A stretch of 64,000 bases of DNA from Phyllosticta citriasiana. Its lineage: Eukaryota > Ascomycota > Dothideomycetes > Botryosphaeriales > Phyllostictaceae. Each line of letters starts with the position of its first letter. Position 1 is the stretch's first letter. The notes below the pieces were generated by a model. The model was not told where the DNA came from. It saw only the letters and a program-made list of their open reading frames with translations, and ran no database searches. The stretch lies in assembly GCA_038021145.1 (NCBI GenBank), contig JBBPHT010000002.1, forward strand, positions 2,356,001-2,420,000, read 5' to 3'. This document shows, piece after piece, positions 10,660-21,605 of the stretch. Made by a program: the position numbers and the translations under genes.

Positions 10660-11236
10660 ATGCGCTCCAACAGCATCTCGTCCATCTCCTCGTCCTCGTC
10701 CGCCTGGGAAACCGAAGACTCGATGCAAATCTTTGTTAAGAACGTTGCCGGCGAGAGTAGGTGCTCCCCGATGACTCCCCCCGACCTCCGCAACGTCATG
10801 CTGACCTTGACCCCCTTTAGCCTTCCCCCTCACAGTGCCCTCGAGCACGTCGATAGAAACGCTCAAGAGCCTGCTCGCCCTCCGCACCAACCTCCCCTCG
10901 ACAGATCTTCGCCTGGTGCACGCTGGCAAGCACCTGACGTCAGCCGATTCGACCCTCGCCGACTACTCCATCACCCGCGACTCGACTCTGCACCTGGCGC
11001 TGCCTGTGCGGGGCGGCATGCCACCCAAGAAGATCCGCTGCAGCTACAAGGACTGCAAGGACGTAGCGCAACGCATCGTCGGTGACTGCGGCTTTTGCTC
11101 CGGTCACTTTTGCGGCCGCCACCGTCTGCTCGAGGACCACAAGTGCGAGGGTCTGGAAGACTGCAAGAAGGAGAGCCACGAGCGCAACGCCGACAAGCTC
11201 AATTCCGAGCGGACTGTCGCCATCCGCGGCATCTAA
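10660..11236 (+). CDS. Ubiquitin-like / AN1 zinc-finger protein
   Basis: Exons 10660-10756 and 10821-11236 (64-bp intron, donor GTAGGT) encode 170 residues. A Ser-rich leader of 21 residues is followed by a ubiquitin-like fold: it begins MQIFVKNVAGETFPL, keeps AGKHL and the DSTLHLAL strand, and ends Val-Arg-Gly-Gly. Immediately after RGG comes MPPKK and an AN1 finger with full metal ligands: Cys-x4-Cys, Cys-x2-Cys, Cys-x2-His, His-x-Cys (CSYKDC ... CGFC ... FCGRH ... DHKC). The arrangement resembles ZFAND4/ANUBL1-type proteins linked to ubiquitin and proteasome handling under stress. The RGG end is compatible with cleavage by a deubiquitinase, as in ubiquitin-ribosomal protein fusions, but this is inference. 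The start at 10660 has context CCACCATGC; a second in-frame Met lies at the Ubl itself. Confidence 0.9.
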
Positions 11237-11562
11237 ATGTTCGACAAAAACACATACAACTACGCCTCTTCTTGATACGATACGGACACGGGTTATCAAC
11301 ACGGGGCGTTGGGGGTCAATATGGTATCTTTGAGATTTGTTGCTTGAATCTTGCTTTTTTCGGTCGCTGTTCTTGAGCGTTTTGTTATTGTTGCAAGCGG
11401 GGTTGTTCGGCCTTGGATTGGACTACTTTCCTCTCTCTCTCTCTTTCTCTCTCTCTTCGCTCTAGCTTTCCGGCCTCTCTCCGCGTGTGCCGTAGACGGG
11501 GCGCCGGTATACTTCAAAGCAGTTGGTATGGAGACAGCCTTTTTAATAGCGCCCAAAGGCGC

Positions 11563-11596
<34 letters not shown>

Positions 11597-13665
11597 CCAC
11601 CACTATCATCACGAGAGTGTCTGAGACATGTGGAGTTTGTGTGCATATGAAAGACTTTTTGCTGTGACACAGAATGGCTGAGAGGTCGAGGGCCTGTGGC
11701 GTTCAGCCCGTGGTCGCACAGGACCGCTTGCGGAGATCAAAGCTGGAGTAATTCAGCAGAACACCATGATCGCGTTGCTCCAGCACAGCATTCGTTGACG
11801 ACCAGTCGTTCGCATAATCAGTCGCCATACGGCAAAATAGACCGAAACGGTGCGATAGCGCCTCTTCTGGGTGTCAGTGTCGTGTCAGCCTGGCCGTCGT
11901 CGGGTCTCCCTTATCACCGCAGCGGAGGCAGGCCGGCCTGAACGGACCACAGTCACGCGACAAAAGCCCCCTGGTCCACGTACCGTACCACATCACTTCC
12001 TTTGCCAGCATTGGGCGAGCGAGCGGGCAAAGCAACAGCGCAGCCAATCCAGGACATATACAAAGAGGCGCCCTCATCCACGACTCGCGGCATCAATCTA
12101 GCTTTTGTCTGCTAATGATGCTGCACGATCACCGCCAACATTGCCGGCCCGTGTGGTGGAGCAATCCTACAGTACGACAGCCACCACTGCGCCCACGCGG
12201 CCGCGCCAGCTAGCTCAGCCGAAGCCAGCGACATTGCAAAAGGAAGTCCTTTTCCTTCAGATGACCACCAACCCGCGGCCAGCATGGAGCAGCAGCAAAA
12301 AACAAACGCAACAACACGCCTTATCGGTCGTTGATGGGGGTTGATGGACGTCGCCCGCCGCTGCTTGGTACCGGAGCGCTGGCGTGGCGCACGCCTGCTG
12401 GCGTCGGTGGCGCTGCAGTCGAGTCGTGCGTGCGTGCGGGCGAGCGGTGCGCTTGAGTTTGTTTGTTTGCCTTGTCTTTCTTTCTCCGTTATTCGCGTTG
12501 GCAGCTATGACGGCAGTATCGTCATTGCATTTCAGTGCCATTGACGCTGCCACTGCTGCGAGCGACCGACTCGAGATTTGCTTGCGTGCAGCAGCAGCAA
12601 CGGCGATGGAGCGGCGGCGGGCAACGACTGGAAAGCAAACCGCGCTACAGGGCCCACTTCGGCCTTTCGTCATCCATCGCCAGACTCCAGTGGCCATATA
12701 TGAGATCAAGCTTCGTTGGTGTTTCGACATCCTTCTCTCATTCGCGGTCCATCGCCTCGTCATCTTCCTTCGGCGCCGATACCACCACCTTCTCCTCCAC
12801 TACTACCGTCGCCTCCCGGACCGTGGCAGCGGCAGCAGCATTAGCAGCAACAGCAGTGCCTGGCGCGGCGTAATCAGGCGTGGCGGAGCGTGGTGACTGT
12901 GGCTGACGCTTCCGGCGGCGCCGCTCCCATCACACTGCTGCTACGGAACGGGGCTGCATCGCTGGCTGTGTTGTGGTGGCGGGTCCGACAGGCGCAAAGG
13001 TCGTCTCACTATTCACGCGCTTCCTTCGACCTTTTGACACGGGAATGGATGCATTGGATGCGCGAGGCGGTGACGCATTCGTTCGCTTGTTCGGGAAGGC
13101 TGGCTGGCGGGCGCGCTGTCAGATGCATCATCTCATTGCCCAGCCCAGCCCAGCCCAGTCCGGCAAAACCGTTGAGATGCGTGTGGGATGGGCCATGCGT
13201 TGCCCGCGCCGTTATCGCGCACCATCGTGGCGCAATCTTGGTGATGGTGGTGGTGTGGTGTGGTGTTGACGAGTGGCTCTTGCCCTTCAGGCACCGTGGC
13301 ACCACTGTCTGGTTGCCCGCTGCTCCACTCGCTCGCTCGCTCTCCGCATGGCAGAACAGCGACGAGCGACCATCAACCAACGACACCGACTCGCGTCACC
13401 AACCACGGCCATCATCTCAGTCAGTACAGCTGTAACAGCAGCAGCGGAGCATCTCTCCGCTCTCGCAGCGCCGCTGCGACCGCTGCCGCATTCCTCCCCG
13501 CCCCTGCCCTGCCCTGGCTTGTCGCCTGGATTCGCTGCCGTCATATCAGGTCAGGGTCCCCATCTGGTCCAGGTCCAGGTCCAGGTGGTCCCTTGCCCAC
13601 TTCCGCCCCCCACCCCACACTCCACCCACCCTTTTTCCCGCGATAATGACGCAAGATCGTCATCA
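11237..13665. other. Gene-free stretch with CT and TCA microsatellites
   Basis: Begins with the 3' region of the AN1 gene, including a C/T repeat near 11429-11458 and a TCA tract at about 11562-11597. The rest is GC-rich with several overlapping frames on both strands that show no protein character. CCCAG-type repeats occur near 13138-13160. Nothing else supported. Confidence 0.5.
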
Positions 13666-14824
13666 TCATTCGGCCTTTTTCTTCAGGCAGTGTCGGAGTC
13701 ACGATGAGTGATGTCGATGATGGCTTCGCTGCCAGGCTTACCTTGCGCTTGCTGCGGGCTTTGGTGGTTGTCGCATTACTCATGCGCGCCCGCTTGATAG
13801 GCAAATGGGTTCCGAGCGAACGGGTATCGTGTTGACGGTCCTAGAGCCTGATGAAAGTCGTAGCTTGCTCGTTGACGACGTGCTGCGGCAGGCCGTTGTT
13901 GCTTCCAGTGCCTGGCTCCTGGTCGCGGGAACGCCAGAAGATGTCATCGACGCTGGACGAATGGCAAAATTCCTTGTCTTCAATTTTCTGACTTTTCCTT
14001 TCGTCCCTCGCATCTCATTCGTCACATCCGCCGCCATACTCTCGCGCCACGTCCTCCTCTTCCGCTCGGCTCGCCGCTCCGACCCGGCTCCAAGCCTGCG
14101 ATACCCCGAGGCTTCTCCACGTAGCTGGAGGCGTGCCGATAGGTACGGGTGGCATGCGAGTGATGAGTGGCAGACGAATCTCCGTATACGATGGTTGACG
14201 AACCGTGACCTCGGATGTGCCCGTCGGCGGCGACACTCGCTCGCGCTCTTCTTCACTCCTAGGAGTACACCACACGAGGTGCCCTGCTTGCCTGTCGCTG
14301 CGCTGCGCTGCTCGAATCAGACCTGCGTTACCATCAATTGCGAAAGACGCCGGCTGTGCTGGACCCTCGACTCTGCTGCAGCTGCATCCTTACAGCATGT
14401 CTGTCGTCGGCTGTGAGACGGGATTGTGGCGTCCAGTACCGGCGAACAGACCAACGGCGGGATCTTCCACCGTCCCCAACCCCAGCCCCAGCTCATCGGC
14501 CGTTCGTTCCTGGCCAGCATGGTTTATCACATCACTCTGCAGCTGCGCAGCTGGACCCATGTAATCCCTCGCTGTGGAAATCGGCAATGCATCCGGCGTC
14601 GGGAGGAGGGCGGATTGCTACTTACGGTAGTCGGGTCGATGGTGTGTTGTGATGGCGGACATGCGTGCTGATGGACCGACGGATGCAAGCGTGGGGAAAT
14701 GCGAGTGGGGTGTTGGGGACGTCTGGCTGCTCGCCTTCCTTGACCTTGCCAGAGGAGGTGTGTGAGGTCCTGCTGCGGTTCTGAACACGACTGTTGCCGC
14801 CTCCGATCGCGAGCTATCGTACAT
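13666..14824 (-). CDS. Intron-rich unknown gene, probably disordered nuclear protein
   Basis: Not visible as one long frame, but successive splice joins stay open. Exon 14824-14626 (donor GTAAGT) joins 14571-14394 (donor GTAAGG). That joins 14322-14271, then 14209-about 14026, then from about 13977, with a final exon 13680-13666 after a GTAAGC donor at 13741. Each of the first two joins preserves phase (1 nt, 2 nt). Readable peptide includes ARSRKASSQTSPTPHSH, RDYMGPAAQLQSDVINHAG, PSYTEIRLPLITRMPP, HSSSVDDIFWRSRDQ and a basic end IKRARMSNATTTKARSKRK. That composition suggests a nuclear, largely disordered protein. Two points are uncertain: the fourth intron has two possible boundary sets, and an in-frame TAG at 13843-13841 needs either a very short (39-nt) intron ending there or is a nonsense codon. 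No domain recognised. Confidence 0.45.
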
Positions 14825-15700
14825 GCAAGCTCGTCGTCAAGAGCGTGTGCACAGCGGCGCTTTGGCTCTCCATTCTGGTTGACGTTTGAACTCGCGTCTG
14901 AGCGCGGACGGCCTCGAGTACAGCCAAAAACTGATTCGACGAAAGAGATCGAATCCCCGTTCTTGGACTTGCGGCAACGTGGGCAACGGCACTCGTGCCC
15001 GCAGGTCTCTACTACTGCCAAATTCTGATTACGGAATATGTCCAGGAAGCACTAGGATTCCTCATCGATGAATTATCGGTTGCGACGCCTCAACTCCGCT
15101 GAGTTTCCGCGGATCGCGGCGAATGATTCTTGCCTAGATGAGCGGTCTCTGAGTATGTCAAATGGACCCGTCAACGGAGACCTGCCGAATGGATGGCGAA
15201 TCAAATTTGGCTCACCGTGTTGGCAAAGGCTAGGACGGACTCGCACACCCAACATGGTCTTCACTTTGTTGACCGCGGTCAGGAATTTTTTGTCGACAAA
15301 GGTCAAATTCTTGTCGAAATGCCGACTCGGGGCTTTTTGCTCCGAATACTACCACTCTCCGTATTTGGAACTCGAAGACAGCCGTCGTCGACAGTTTGAG
15401 ACCGCAGGATCTCGCGTCGTTGTTCACTGGTATCCCATAGCAGCGACCCAAGTCCGGACAAGAGAGAAAGAATTCGACGGTCGGGAGACAGCTTTCAAGG
15501 AGAACACTGGAGTTTTCCCCTTCAAAGTTGGACGCTGATTGCTGGAGCTCATGCCCCCCGTACAAGCCAGACATTTCGGATCGCAGTGTTTACTTCAAGG
15601 CCACTCGAACTTCGAATATTGTCGCCTGTGAATACAAAGCAACCCTGCGACGCGGTCGCTGCGGCAAGTCAAGTGATGTCCCCATTGAGATTGGCCTCTC
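14825..15700. other. Gene-free stretch, composition closer to 50% GC
   Basis: Short frames on both strands only. Lower GC than flanking genes. Scattered protein-like pieces occur but none could be joined into a gene. Confidence 0.4.
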
Positions 15701-15709
15701 ATCGTCGCT

Positions 15710-16070
15710 TCAAATCAGTGTATCGGCGATGGGCACTGTGCCACATTGTGTGAATCCGCGGTAGGAACCAAATGCCTGGCTTGCGTTCTTGAACGCGGTA
15801 CTCTGTACCCACACTCCGTCGTTACTTTGTCTCTGGCCAGGAACACATCCTCGATCGAAGACTCGGCACCGCAAATCTCAACCTGTGTAACGAAACTAGT
15901 CAGTCCTCTATCTGGAATCTTTGGCTCACGAACTGGCCAGTCCTCTTGGAGGAACTCAAATTCTTCCAACTTTTCGATGCTAACCTGATCGTTCTTCTTT
16001 CGCTCGTAAGCCTCCATCTTGATACATGCCAACTCTTGAAAGAGCAGCCTTGAAAAGGTGTGGAAATGGG
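15710..16070 (-). pseudogene. Coding remnant of unknown family
   Basis: Reading leftwards from about 16050, an unbroken frame gives LLFQELACIKMEAYERKKND, then EFEFLQEDWPVREPKIPDRG, LTSFVTQVEICGAESS and IEDVFLARDKVTTECGYR. Its amino-acid balance is strongly protein-like. It is preceded by an intron-like end (CTAAC ... TTCAAG at about 16048-16078) and ends at a stop at 15715. A further readable piece (CLQDVLERWSLFEQHLL) lies at about 16260-16310 on the same strand. No start, no complete gene and no recognised domain. Either a degraded gene or internal exons of one I could not assemble. Confidence 0.4.
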
Positions 16071-16309
16071 GCAGTTAGAAATAGTCTTGTTGGATGGGCA
16101 CCAAGACAGAATGGTGCTTCATCAGAGCACGAGTCGACGGCCGAGCAACGTGCCAATCGCAAGGGGTGAGCTGAGAAGCCAAGTGAGAGCCAACCACGGG
16201 GTCAGCAATAAGCAATCGGAGCTAACCGGTCAACCGCAGCAATGGGGCACATTTCTAGAGCAAGAGATGTTGCTCAAACAAGCTCCAACGTTCCAAAACG
16301 TCCTGCAGG

Positions 16310-19300
16310 CAAATTGCATCTGCGACCGGGCGCGTAGACGTATGCAAGCCGCGTAAGGTCTCCGAAACTTTTCCCGCAGACCTTTTGCCAAGCAGCAGTC
16401 ACTCGGGGCTTCGTCAGCGTCTCTGAGGAGCAATCCATATTGCGAGTCGAGTCAAGACCAAAACAGGGCAAGGATTTCATCGATGGCGCTGAGGCTCTTT
16501 GCTAAGCAATGCCACCAAAATCTGCTGACTCGGGTGGTTGAAGGACCTCGAAAAAACGCGATTTTTGATTTTGTCCAAAGCTTTCGATCGGCCTGGTCGC
16601 GTCAGCATGTCAACGGTACGGCACCGAGGTCGACGACGAGAATCGATGCGCTTGCAATGTCTCGGAATTCATCAATGGCATGCGAGACTAGACAAGGACG
16701 ACGAGACCTCATGCGGCCTGTCACATGCAACTTGAAAATAGCGCGACCAACGGTCTATATGACGTGCGTTATCTAAGCACTGGCGGGGGGAACTCAAGTC
16801 CCTTGGCCAGCAGACCGTTGGCTTGGCGCCAAATTTCGGCACCTGGACGAGCCGAAGACTTGGTCACGATGTTGCTGCAGCAGGCGGAGTCAAGCAACGC
16901 GGCAAGAAAAGCCACTTCTTGAGCGTGAAAGCTTCGGATCTGGGAGAGGCTCAAAGTCCGAAAAGAGCTGGGGACTGCGCGTCTAATACTCGAAAAAGAA
17001 AAAAAAGAAAAATAAAGCTGATTGGTAGCTAGTCACCCGCGGCGAAAACCCACCTGAAGACCAAATAAAGCGATTGTCGGCCCAAAACACCGATGACAGC
17101 TGAGGATCGATGGCCAGGCCCCGCCATGCGATGATGATGATGCCCTGCTCACTGGCTGCTCTGGAGCGATTTCAAATCAAGCTGGGCAAGACAAACAATC
17201 GCTTTGCTTTTGGCAGCTCGCCTCGCACTTGGCGGAGAGAACCGGAAACCCTCGGGGATGCACGCAGTTTCTAGACTGTGTTCTCATGGGATTCTACAGT
17301 GTCCTTGGTGCAGGACATGTCACTATTGTCTTGTGAAGACGAAAACTGGCCAAACACGTTCTTGATGATTGCGGGAGGGGCATCGACGTCCTCGCTCGCT
17401 GAAGGTGTTTGATGTTCGCTGTCAAATTCCAAAAATTGCAACGCGCACACGCGGCTTGGCTCAATCCGTTTGTCTGGATGTGCTGGTTTCATGCAGCACT
17501 CGGCCAAGACGTGTCGTCGGCGGGCGCAGGGTGGCTGCAGCGCCAGAAACGAACCCAAGCTGGGGGAAGAAGCGGAAGGGCGGGGTGGGATACGTTGGAG
17601 CCCTGTTCTATATCAACCCGCCAAGCTTATCAACTGCCGAAAGTGGAATCACGATCCTCGCCGCGGTGGACCGTCCGTCGACGACCCCCCAACCCGGAGC
17701 TCGGTGATCCCAGACCCGTCCCGACAGGGCTGGCCGGTATTCAGTATCCGAGGCGTAGAGGTAGCTGTGGTCGCGCTCTGCGGTAGGGGAGGAGCGCCAA
17801 GAGAGGACGGGGTTTAGGCTGTGAGGGTGAGTTGCTGCCATGCGTACACGTTTTGTATCCCGCCAAGAGAAGACCAAGGAGCTAAAACACACGAAATATC
17901 AGCTCCGGTGACACCCCAACCCTTGTAGACGTGTGCGAAACCCCAGCCTTGGGAAGCCATTCGCTGTCGGAGCGTTAAGCGGTATCAACCATGCCCTAGA
18001 ATCAGCAGCTGCAAAGAAAGAACCAAACAAAAAAAAATCCCTTGCCGTCAAATCAGCAGCGGCGTAAGCGATGTTTCAAAGTCGAGGTGTTTCGTCTGGT
18101 CTTGTGCGATGCGTCCGGGGAAGGTCTGGAACTCGCGCCCAGGTCAAGACTCTATCTGACGATTTACCCAGGGCCGGTACGGGCGTCTCAGCTCCGGTGG
18201 GGTGTGGCACGCGGACGTCGTTCTCGAGTGTCGATCCTTGTTGTTGTTGAGGCGCTTTGCTCCAACGGTGATGGGTATTTTCTGGGGTACCTTCCACGAC
18301 AGGCAAAGGGGCAGTGCTGGAGGCATGCAGAAGCACGCATGGCCGCACACCAGCCTTGGTTTCACCATGATGACGGCGCAAGGGCCTTGCAGCTCCTCCC
18401 ACGTGCGCCGCGACGGCGGCGGCGGCACGGCGGAGCGCGGCGGCACCACGACGAGGACCGGCGGCGGGCGGTGCTGATGAATCTCACAACGAAACGACGA
18501 GGTTGGACAAGAGCTACTGTAGCAGGTGAAGGGCCGGCCGGCGAAAATGCCATATATCACTTTGGGAGGCGGTGCCGAGGCCCACCTTGAGGATTACGAC
18601 AGCGGCGGGAAAGTTCCGTCCGCGTCAAGGCGAAGTGTGGTACCATGGTGGCTTATCAGCGTTGGTTGAGGATGCCGGAGAGGAAGAACAAACAACCCTT
18701 CTTCCCGACGAGCCATGGGACGCAGGCTGTTCCATTGTCGTCAAGCACATGCGGCCAGGGCCAGAAGGGAAGCACCTTTACTCGAAGCAGCCAATGTCGT
18801 CGTCGGGCGGCGCGCTGATCACCCGGGGAATAGCAGGGAGGGGCCACCGCCAAGAGATCCGGCAAATCTGTCCTCCCTCTTGGCTGCCAAGCCTCCGGCA
18901 CTGCTCCCGCTCCTCCACGTCCACTTCCACTGCACCCACTAGCCCGTTGTACCAGCTGGGTGCTTCTTTCGAGTCCGTCCGCTCCCTCAATCCGTGGCTC
19001 CTCCCTCAGACCTGTCCATTAGTTATGTCCTTGGCGCTGCTCAGCGGCGTGGCCTTGTGCCCACCGCGCCTCCATCCGCCAACGTCAATGTACCACGAGC
19101 ACTCAAGCTTGAACAACCACAGCCACAAACATTGGCATGGGCGCTACGGTCCGCTGTCTTGTCCAGCCTTGGCCGGCCGCCCAAGGTTCATGACTCTCCG
19201 ATGACCAACGCACGACCTGGTCCACTCCAAGGACTAGCGTTATCTTCTTGCGTTGCGCCCGCTTGGCATACCTTCCATGTCGTCGACGGTTCCGCCGATG

Positions 19301-19771
19301 ACCCGCTTCCGCTTGCCACGAAGGCTCGATGCACGTAACACGGAGCCCCCTAGCCCATCTCACTATGAGATACGCCGAGAACCTTTGGCTGCTGCTGCTG
19401 CCACCTCGCCCTCTGGCCCAAGTTCATGCGGAGGCTCGGCGGATGGAGCCCTGTGGCTTCATTCATAAGTACGTCTGCCTCGTTGTAGCCAAAAAAGCAC
19501 ATCATTCGCACGGCCTTGGTTGAGTCAGCCTGACGTCGTTTCGCACGCGCTCTGTCCACTACTTTATCTCGCCCCGCCGGCTTTCACTGGTCTGAAAGTG
19601 ACAAACCTTGTCTAAGCCTCATCCTTGGTCTGGGGAATAGAGGTCCATCTCATTTATATCCAGCCATCTTGCTCGACTACCTACCTTCCCATCACCCCGT
19701 TGCAGAACGTCTCCCCAAATTATCAGCATAAAATCGGAGTCCTTGGTCGAAAGAAGAAAAAAAAAGTTCAA
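16310..19771. other. Gene-free stretch upstream of MFS transporter
   Basis: Many short frames, none convincing. The block up to about 17.25 kb looks decayed; 17.3-19.6 kb is GC-rich unique DNA. A leader for the transporter at 19772 probably lies in the last 200 bases. Confidence 0.45.
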
Positions 19772-21605
19772 ATGCATCCCAACGACACCATTCCTACACC
19801 GGCCGGTGTTATTTTCCCACGAGACCAGGAGACAGTCCGCAATCCGGGCCAGTCTCGCCAAAACAGAATGGGCTCTTCCGGTGCCTCGCTTTCTGATCCC
19901 GACCCGGAGAAGGGCGTTCAGGAGACGAAGGGAACTGAACAGCCCGGCGACATTGAGGAGGGCAACTGGCCCACTGGGTGGCGGCCCTGGACGACGCTCG
20001 CCGCCTGCTTCTTCCTCATGTTCAATAGCTGGGGCCTCGTCAACGCATACGGCACTTTTGCTTCCTATTACAAGGACGTCCTGTTGCCCAATCAGGATGA
20101 TCTCTTCTTCAACTTCTTCGGCGCTACCGAGTGCTTCATGGTGCTCATCTTGTCCGGCGTCATCGGTCGCCTCCTTGATGCCGGGTTCTACCGCCCCATC
20201 TTGGGCGTCGGGGCTGTTATTACTACGGCCAGCTTCTTCTTGCTGAGCATTGTCAATGGCAAAGGCGAAAGGGGCGATGGCAATGTTGGCCTTATCTGGC
20301 TTACCCATGGCTTCTTGGTTGGCTTGGGAATGTCTTGCTTCTTTGTTTCCAGCTCGCAGAGTGAGTTACCCAGTCACAACTTTTGAGGCGTTGCTAATCC
20401 TTACCAGTCGCTGCTACTTGGTTCCATAAACGCAAGAGTTTGGCCATTGGCATCGTTGCCTCTGGTGCCAGCATTTGCAAGTCCACATATATGACCTCAC
20501 TTGATATTGCGTGCTGACTCTTGATTCAGCTGGTCTCGTCTACCCTATCATGCTGCGCTTCCTCATCACCAAGGTCGGATTCAACAATGCAGTCCGTGGC
20601 GTTGCTGGACTGATCGGTCTCACTGCGCTCTTCTCGTTCCTCTTTGCTGTTCCCAACCCAGGCTCCAAGCGCCGCGCGCCAGACTCGTGGCTCAAGGTCC
20701 GGGTGTGGCTGGACCCGGAGGCGTTCAAGAGCAAGCAGTTTTGCTGGTTCACGGCCGCCATTTCGTTCATGTTTCTTGGCTTTTATGCCGTCTTTTTCAA
20801 CCTCGAAGAGGTGAGTTCCAAATGATCTCTTTCGTGCATCGGTCGGCGCTAATTAATAATAGTGGGCTGCGAGTAAGGGCGTTGGCTACAAGGAAGGCAT
20901 CGCATCTGAGGCCGACGAGGGCACTGACCGGCAGATGACGGCCGGTCTGGCCACATATTACCTTTTGGCTATCATGAACGCAATGAGCACGTTTGGTCGC
21001 ATTGGTGCCGCATGGGCAAGTGACCAGTGAGTTACCCCTTACCCCTCTTGCTTGAGCATGGCTAATAGTGCACTAGTCTCGGTGGCGTCCAAGTACACAC
21101 CATCGTGGCGTCTGTCTGCTCCCTCCTCGTTCTCATCCTCTGGTCCCTGACCTCGACCTTTGCGGGCGCCATGTGTTTCATCACGTTCTTCGGCATCTTC
21201 AGCGGCGCGCTGATCGGTCTCCCGCCCGCAAGCATGGCCTACATCCTCGGCAAGTCCAAGGCCCGGCAAGCCAAGCTCGGCCACTGGACCGGCATGATGT
21301 ACACGGTGGCCGCCATCCCTTCGCTCGTCGGTCCCATCGTCGCCGGCCACCTCGTCAGCGAATTCGGAAACTACATCACGGTGCAAATGTGGAGCGGTAG
21401 CTGTCTGGCCTGCGCCGCCGCCTGCATGGGCGTCACGTGGTGGTATAAGAGCCAGGAGCTGGCTGCCGGCGGTCCTACCACCGACATTGATGAGCCCACC
21501 ATCCCGCTCGAGAGGGTCCCGAGCCAGGCCTCGTGGGTGACGCGCGGCTACGACACCGATCGCCCGCAAGGCGACGACGCCAAGGAGTTGTACGGCAAGG
21601 ATTAG
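19772..21605 (+). CDS. MFS transporter, monocarboxylate-transporter-like
   Basis: Five exons: 19772-20360, 20408-20476, 20530-20810, 20863-21026 and 21077-21605, 543 residues. About 70 hydrophilic residues precede a conserved GWRPWTTLAACFFLMFNSWGLVNAYG first helix. Twelve helices can be traced, including GLGMSCFFVSSSQ, ATWFHKRKSLAIGIVASGASI and AYILGKSKARQAKLG. This is the fungal MCT-like (Mch/riboflavin or monocarboxylate) branch of the major facilitator superfamily, acting at the plasma membrane or an internal membrane as a proton-coupled or facilitated carrier; the substrate cannot be told. Intron 2 (20477-20529) begins GCAAGT instead of GT and ends CAG. The frame and conserved GASISGLVYP only work with this GC-AG boundary. 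Start chosen at 19772 (CAAATGC); the next Met in frame is at 19868. Confidence 0.92.

Noticed and set aside
11082..11376. Alternative frames across the AN1 exon
   Set aside because: Shadows of the real Ubl-AN1 reading frame.
12257..12763. A 168-codon minus-strand frame in the 11-13 kb gap
   Set aside because: Ala/Arg/Gln-rich from triplet-like repeats; no splice-supported continuation.
18042..19204. Frames of 182 and 210 codons upstream of the MFS gene
   Set aside because: Arg/His-rich, no motif, no splice-compatible extension, comparable frames on the opposite strand.
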